From Platerodrilus igneus (taxonomy: Eukaryota; Arthropoda; Insecta; Coleoptera; Lycidae), in contig JARFIW010000453.1 in NCBI GenBank assembly GCA_036346225.1, forward strand, positions 8,246,001-8,310,000: a stretch of 64,000 bases of DNA, read 5' to 3'. The stretch's first letter is position 1; each line of letters begins with the position of its first letter. Under the pieces are notes generated by a model. It had not been told where the DNA came from. It searched no databases and worked only from the letters and a program-made list of their open reading frames with translations. The translations under genes were made by a program, and so were the position numbers. Shown here in pieces: positions 56,888 to 64,000 of this stretch.

Positions 56888-59800
56888 GTAAGTGCTCTTT
56901 ATCATTTTGTACACTTTTTTAACGCTGACAGCTTTATATCGGGAAATGGATGGACACAAGAGCATTAATGTTGAACAATAAAATTTGTAAAAGGTACATT
57001 CGGTATTCAGAATTTTAGGTTATGTGTTTCATGACCTACATATTTCATTTAGTTGCTTATGGTAAGTTTTTCTAAATGGAATTGTGGTAAATGAGAAAGA
57101 ATGGTTGAAAAGGGTTATAAAGTTTGATAACTAGGGATAGGATGTATCTGCAACTATTTTAATTTCGCCGTTCATTCCTTTAAAGCGTATAACGTGCTTT
57201 CCTAAATAATTTGAACTACGCTTTAAAAAGTATTGTACAATCCAGAACTGTGGAGTATTATTTAGTGAGGAGACCAATTGCAACAATCGGGGTCCCATCC
57301 CTCTATAACTTTAAAAAATTATTTGTTTTTAAAACTATTAACAGGTGTTTTTGTACTTATTTTCCTCTAGAAAATTCTTTATAAAGATGCTCTCTAGAAA
57401 ATTTAGCCACTTCGGGCTACTGAGTTTTTCGAAGATCAGTGCTCTCATTGACAGTTGAAAATGCGGTTAGTTGAGGTAAATAGAACTAATTTAACTGCAA
57501 TACACATCCTTAAATTTCGTTTATCATGGAGTGAATTGTACTGTTCATTAGTGCGCCGCTTAAGAAATCTATATTCTATTTTTTTGTACAAACGATTATT
57601 AGCAATCAAAACTAGCCATTATTCAGGTTTGAAGTGGGTATATCTTACAAAAGTGTAAATTAACAAGATAAATGGTAGGTGCTAAAAGTTGAAGCGGGCC
57701 CACTTTTTACTCATTGAAAATTTTTCTGGTTCCTGTAGACTTTTCCGAGGATTCAAGGGATGCATTTAATCCAGAACATTGTTCTAGGAGATCTGAATTT
57801 TTGTGAATTTTTGAAATTGGTCTATCTCTTGCGGGGATACAGTTCTTGCAAGAGATATACCTCCAAGATTATTACTCTATGCGCAATGTCGCGGTTTTCA
57901 ATAATCTTTCTTCGTACCTAAGACATTTTAAACATTTCAAATCGGATGTAACCCTTATAAACCTGTATTTCAGAATTACTTTGCACTTAGACTTCAGTTT
58001 ATTTCTAAACGTTTAAGGCATGGATTTAATGCAAAACTTTCTGTAGAATTTAAATATCTTTCATTATTTAAAATCAATACGCCCCATTGGCGTGTTATAG
58101 CCCCTAAAACCCAACAATTACTTAATATTTCAATTTTATCTGGCTTTTCAAAAGCTAAGGCGTCAATTTAATCAAAAACATTCAATGGCATTAGAACTTG
58201 CTTTTACTATTAACCTACAAAAGATATAAATCAAAGTCAAATTTTGTACAAATACAAATTTATTAACAAAACTGTAACTTTAGATGTAGCGTGTGCGTTG
58301 TTAGTCGATCTATAATCACTTTGCTTTTGCTAAAAATATTCATGCATTTGTTCTCCTACATAAAGAAATAAAGATTTAGGAGGATAGGTCTAACGCCATA
58401 TACTCTCCTCCATGCAGCAATTGCGATAAGATTTATATTAGACAGTTCTCGCAGTGGCGCAGTTCCAGCATTGTTGAGCATAAAAGTGACTGCAAAATAA
58501 AAAAGTACTTTTGGACTTTAGTTTGCCATGCAAAAAGACTAACCATATTTCGTATTTCAATAAAGTTAAAGTTTTTGATAAGGAGGTTAATTACAAAGGC
58601 AGACTTCTTCTTGATACGGTACACATCAATACCAATAACAACGTTTTGAATTTAAATGGAATGTGGACAATTTAAGTATGACTTATTCTTGTATTTTAAA
58701 ACACGGTAATGTTAACAGCAATAAGAAAAAGACATCAAGTTAAATATTCTACATTGTTTTTCTATAAGTATTAATATAAAGTATTACCAACATCTGTCAC
58801 TTAATCAGGTTTGCATACCTATAATTAAAAATATGACCTTGTAAAGTTTTAGTTTTAATCTAATAAATTATCTATTTTAAACCAACAATCTTAACCCTTC
58901 GATGTTTAAATTCTGAACTATTTTACACTCCAATCTTTGCAAGTAAAGGTGCTCTAATTTTTAAAGTTAATATTGATGTTTGTAATTTTATAGCACCCTG
59001 AGGAAGATTTAAATTAAATCGAAAGTTTGGTAAGGAACAGTTTTCTTAATTTTACTTTTATGAAAGTAAACCTATGAATCTGTTACTGTTTCTTTTGTAC
59101 TTTAATGTATTGTTACGTACATGATTTAGATCTTTTCAATTGTAATCACTAATCGAGCCTCAGGTTAAACGTCGAATTTTATTGCTTGGAATGGACTTCT
59201 AAAATCAATGAAACCACTGAGGTCATATAAATATGATGATACAAAATAATCCTATTACAAACCATCGTTCAGATACAAAATAATTCATCCACAATAACTT
59301 TCTCTTACCAACAATATCTAAAAATACAAAACTGATGATTTGAAGTAACTTCTTCATAACATATATCTTTTATACTAGAAATGAAGAGTCCAGAAGATCT
59401 CATTTTCTCACTTTTTCTAAACAAACCCTATACACATGATTATCGTTCATTAACAACTCCATAATTAAATTATCCTTATAATTAATATGTATAACACTTT
59501 CTCTTCGAAGTCGTCTAATTTAATGTCGTTTCCCTAAATGCCGCGTTAAACGTATCTAATTTCAGTTAAGTTTAATGTTTATCTTGCATAATGACAAAAC
59601 CCGTGCATATAGCTGACAGAAGCCCTTAAAAATAAATTAAATTGACTTAACGTTGTAATATTTTTCATAGCATAATCTCAGACTCGGTTTGAGCCTACTT
59701 TATATAAGTCACTTCTTAAAGTTTTAATTCACGTTAGTGATTACTACATTTGCAAAAATAATAACTTCCTAAATTGTAAAGGTTTCTATTAACTTAAGTT

Positions 59801-60074
59801 CTTTCTTTTTCAGAGTATAAACAAAGGTATCTATCTACATTTCATATATCAAATAAGTTAATGATAAGAACATTCTCTTGTTTAAATAGAATATTACGTT
59901 TACATAAGTTATGACCACGGCTGTAAAAGACCTATCATTGATGTGCTACATTAAAGTGCAATGAAGCATTTATTGATAAACACTGTAACTGCAAATACAT
60001 ATTTAAGATAACCAATTCCCAAATGTGTTAACCAAAATTAGCTATACTAAGATTTTAATCTTGTCGTTCTCTGA

Positions 60075-60660
60075 ACCTTATAAAAAATTAATCTTTACTC
60101 TTAATACAGTCTCGTAATTAGAATAAAAAATATTACCCTTAGATCTTATGGCAGCACGTATTAAACACTATAAAAAATATATCCGTAGTTTTAATACAAT
60201 CTCACAATGAAAATTGTGAAAAGTATTAATGTTATATTTTAAGACAGTAGCGCATTAAACGTTATAAAAAAATTAATCCGTATTTTTAATACAGTCTCGT
60301 AATAAGAATAAAAAATATGACTGTTAGATCTTATGACAACACGTATTAAACTTTATAAAAAATATAACCGTATTTTTAATACAATCTTATAATGAAAATT
60401 ATATAAAATATTACTGCCAGATTTTATGACAAAATTTAATACACTTTATGAAAAATAATCCTGTACTTTGATGCAGTTGTATAAAACATTATTAACCATA
60501 TTACTGTTAGATCTTACGACAGTACTTGTTGAACTTTATAAAAAATATAAATCTGTATTTTCAATACAGTCTCAGATTGAAAATAAAAAATAGCACTATT
60601 AGATCTTATGACAGCGCATATTAAACGGTATAAAAAATATATCCGTATTTTTAATTTAAT
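60075..60660 (+). repeat. Tandem array of a roughly 106-bp unit
   Basis: About 5.5 imperfect copies containing TTTTTAATACAGTCTCGTAA, then AATAAAAAATATTAC, TTAGATCTTATGACAGCACG and TATTAAAC..TATAAAAAATAT. Confidence 0.85.
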
Positions 60661-62699
60661 TTAATTTTGTTTACTCATCACCAGCTAAGTAGATTGACGT
60701 ACCAGTTAACAGCAATTTGGACCATCATGTGCGCCTTCCATGCGGAATGAGAAGTGCGTTATCTCTTCCAAATAAGCATCAATCAATTTACCACATATAC
60801 AACGTTTTTACAGATTATAACCAAACTCGATGAATTAAAGCATCGGTTTAATTATGAATTTCCAAGATATTATATTACACCAGTTATTGTAATAAACATT
60901 TTAACTGTGCAAATTTAATTAGAAAGGTAGGGAAGCGAAGATAAAAGCTTTCGCTGTTACGAAATAAAATTTGGAATTAAATAAAGTTACTGTTAGTTAC
61001 TCACCAAAGATTTTGTAACTTTTGCATCATAAGATTCTGAAGTGGTTGTAGCTCGATTTTGCGTGCAACTCATATTTTGTAAAGTGTCGCAAATTCGAAA
61101 TCCCACATTTTTAATTATATTGCCTAACGCCAGTAGACGGGAAAAAACATCAGAGATGACATCACTCACCCTGGGTTAAAGAGCAACCGTCTTTAGTAAA
61201 ATGGACAAACAAGATAGCCCGTTAAGAAAAGTCGCGCTTGCCATTGACGCTTGCAGTTACTACGTCGTGAAACAAAACTATTAGATTTGCGATAAGTGGG
61301 TTTGCTCAAGACAAGCCTTAATGTACGTTTTTTAAACAATACAAGTTAAGGAATTTTTACACAAATGTGTACAGGTGTTTGAACGTGGAAATGGGGACGT
61401 ATTTTAATATTTACGGGGTACATTATTATGGATAGTATTTATTTTGTGATTATTTAATTGGGGTAAAAAGGTTGAATTCCAGGCAATGGTTCAAAAATTT
61501 CTTACGGAAGCTTTGAAACGATACAACATACAAACCTAACTCTGACACTAAATCTAACAGATGAGCTTCTAGAAACCGCTTAAATTATATAAACAGATTT
61601 ATTTATATTTTAGCGTTACAGATCTTCTTGTTGTTGGATTTTCAAAACATAGTAGTTACCGTTTAATGCTCCATATTTTTGTAAATAGTTTTATAGATTC
61701 AATTTTAATGCAAACTAACGTCTTCATTTATAACAAAACATTCAAATCATATATTCCTATTTCAATTAAGAAAGGGAATTCAACAATTAACCAAAACTAA
61801 TAAATCAAGTGATTGATCAAAATAACTGTCGTAACAGCTAGTAATCTTAAAGATAACAGATAAGCGTGTAAAATGTACTAACTAACTATACCTGTGAGTC
61901 GTAAAATATCACTCTTGGTACAATTACATCATCCACGTGGATAAAATCGTATAAACAACAACCAGAAGTTCCTGCTGCTTTTAGATCGTATAACTTAGTA
62001 AGATTTAATACTATTGAAACGATTAAACAATGCATCAGAGGTCCGTGTTTTACTACTGCTCGTTAAAGACGTCAGTAAATAGATAATAATAAGACGGGTA
62101 AATAGCCAGTGTTTAGGGCTTGTTTGAAAACTAGCACGTAATTTATAAACAACTTTGAAAGTATGGCTACTTTAAAGAAGTACTTGAGCTGTTTTTTATG
62201 AATAAACGAGAATAAATTCTAGCAAGATGTATTTAATTTAAATGGTAAATTCATTTATAAGTACTGAACTATATGGGTATATGGATTTGAAAACCATTTA
62301 CTGGACTTGAATGCCAGTTTTCGAGCATAATTTAACGTTAAAACAAGTATCTCATTGTTTTTAAAATCTTTCAAAAGACATTCTTTTATAATTTAAGTAG
62401 GTTAAATTACGTAAGATTTTGGTATAAAGCTGTTTATGCAAGTGGATAATCCAAATTGGGGGAGTTGTCGAATTTCGGCAAGTTTGACCATTATACAAAG
62501 ATTCATTGAACAAAACTGATCATCTACGTTTAAATTCGATTTAAAAGAAAGTTATTAAAAATTACCACCTTAATTTCAAAAATTTTGCACATAATATGAG
62601 TAAAATAAGAAAGGATTTGTGAATAAAAATAATAATTAAGAAGAGAAATTACTTCGTAGGACTCTAGTTTGAGCGAGTGCTCATTTAATAGTTATAAAA

Positions 62700-62752
62700 T
62701 TATGGGTGTGTGTGTCTGTGAGTGTGTGTGCGTGTTTGCGTGTGTATGTATT
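62700..62752. repeat. (GT)n-rich microsatellite
   Basis: GGGTGTGTGTGTCTGTGAGT followed by GTGTGTGCGTGTTTGCGTGT. Confidence 0.9.
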
Positions 62753-64000
62753 AATTACATATTTTCAATCTCTACTCCAACTTTTGTGATTTTATATATT
62801 TTTTAAATTTGTTGATAAAGTATAGCCGACAAAATTCGGAGCTTGATGTATGTTTAATAATAACGTTCTGAAAGATATTAGGTTAGTTCCAACTGATGGT
62901 TGTTTGAATACGTAATACTTATTGTAAATAAACATTTTGAAAGTTTTTTTTGACTATTGAGACTCAAACTAATTTTATTAATGAAGTAATTTCAGGGTTT
63001 GGTTTAATTTTGGTTTTGGAATCCACTGGATGTTAGTTCTTACCTAAGTGGTTCCTTGAGCATAATGATAAATTACAGTATAGGCGTCCTCTTTACTCTT
63101 ATAAGTAAGTGTTAATTATAACAACCGTAACGGTAAATTAAAATAAGTATTCTGAATTCCGTTGTATTGTATTTTTACTTATTGCTATCTAGATACGATT
63201 GGCTTGCGTTTAATAATTAATTTTATAAACGCTTAACTGTATGTAGTTTAAGAAAAAATACCTTTGTAACTTGTGTACAGCTGATGTAATCTTCCCTACA
63301 GTTGAACACTTGCTCTGCTACTTGTAACCAACACTATGTCCGTTAAAGATAAAATTGAGTATATTAATATTGATACTATTTTAGATAACACAAACAAGTC
63401 TTTATAAAATAAAGAAAACTTTAAACGATACTTGTATTCTTAATTCACTGTGAAACCTTCCGATGCTACACCTAGGATACGTTTCAAAACTTCTTTCGAC
63501 AACTCTGCTACTGGGACTGCAAAAAGCTTAAAAATGTTCACCCAACTATTTATGGCTAGGCTCTCCACTGAATACTCTTCCTTTTAAATTATTAGAATTC
63601 AGGTTGTACACTTTTCTTTTATTTATGCAGTAATTAGGACTGTTTATTAAATTTTAAGTACTTTATACACTTCGGATTACTGTAAATTTCTAAAGACCAA
63701 ATAAAACTAAGCCCTTAATTTTGCTACTACTGTATTCCAAAATATCTAATTCATTATTTTTCAAATCACGAAATATTGAATCTTAAGTGGTAATTACTAA
63801 CAAACATCACCATAGTTTCTTTCTAAAACTATCTTGTGGATGTTCAGTTCACGATTTCTGTGTTTTGTGGGGTCATCTTTTGTTTCGTTAATGCATAGAG
63901 ACAAGAAATATGTACAATTTATTTACAGATTTAGAATTAAGCATTTGCTGTAGGAAATACACACAATAACTTGAAATTGAAAATAATATTTACATAAGAT

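Larger units (their letters stand above)
56888..64000 (+). other. Intron of the K2P gene (runs to window end)
   Basis: It begins GTAAGTGCTC. Neither the expected continuation of the filter (YG after the split Gly) nor any later channel exon is recognisable before base 64000, so the intron is at least 7.1 kb. It is AT-rich, holds the 106-bp tandem array at 60.08-60.66 kb and a GT-rich run at 62.70-62.75 kb, and otherwise shows nothing. Frames at 57455-57658 and 58433-58624 are unassigned. Confidence 0.6.

Overview
This is AT-rich arthropod (most likely insect) genomic DNA. Nothing in it looks bacterial. The support is: a spliced two-pore potassium-channel exon with a GTAAGT donor; many eukaryotic mobile elements (a CR1/Jockey-type LINE, other LINE relics, Ty3/Gypsy LTR elements with a tRNA-Lys primer site, Penelope-like elements with GIY-YIG endonuclease, mariner-superfamily relics, a tRNA-derived SINE, foldback elements); and scattered TAACC/CCTAA-like sequence. 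The exact species cannot be told from the sequence alone.

Layout. 1-1186 is a long palindrome, followed by a decayed BED-type zinc-finger fragment (about 1.35-1.67 kb). 1.8-7.1 kb holds two copies of a 1.5-kb segment (130-150-bp tandem repeat plus unique tail) flanking a broken minus-strand zinc-finger gene. 8.0-11.6 kb has a LINE relic and a 3-kb segment bounded by TA tracts. 11.58-15.37 kb is a CR1/Jockey-like LINE. 15.75-16.66 kb is a palindrome between two TA tracts. 17.9-19.9 kb is a scrambled Gypsy gag/protease/RNase H mosaic, joined at about 20.09 kb to a mariner-type transposase relic. About 21.5-22.1 kb is a decayed conserved arthropod gene. 23.98-26.92 kb is a foldback element with inverted satellite arms, followed by an antisense LINE (26.95-28.29 kb). 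29.09-29.40 kb is an 11-bp minisatellite. 33.57-35.09 kb is a mariner carrying a SINE insertion with a recognisable target-site duplication. 38.8-54.3 kb is a dense nest of elements separated by (TA)n tracts: a LINE tail, a Penelope-like element, a 7.4-kb Gypsy-type element with 2.16-kb LTRs, a solo LTR in the opposite orientation, a second Penelope-like element and smaller repeats. 56.19-56.89 kb is the only convincing host exon (K2P channel, plus strand). Its intron appears to run to the end of the window and contains a 106-bp tandem array.

The genes do not form a pathway. The window is one host-gene exon beside a repeat graveyard. The most interesting signals are (i) repeated use of (TA)n tracts as borders by unrelated elements, (ii) a shared CTTAT(C/T)ACAGCAA-like terminal motif at these borders, and (iii) tandem primer-binding-site-like units folded into the end of the Gypsy LTR. 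Borders read by eye may be off by a few bases.
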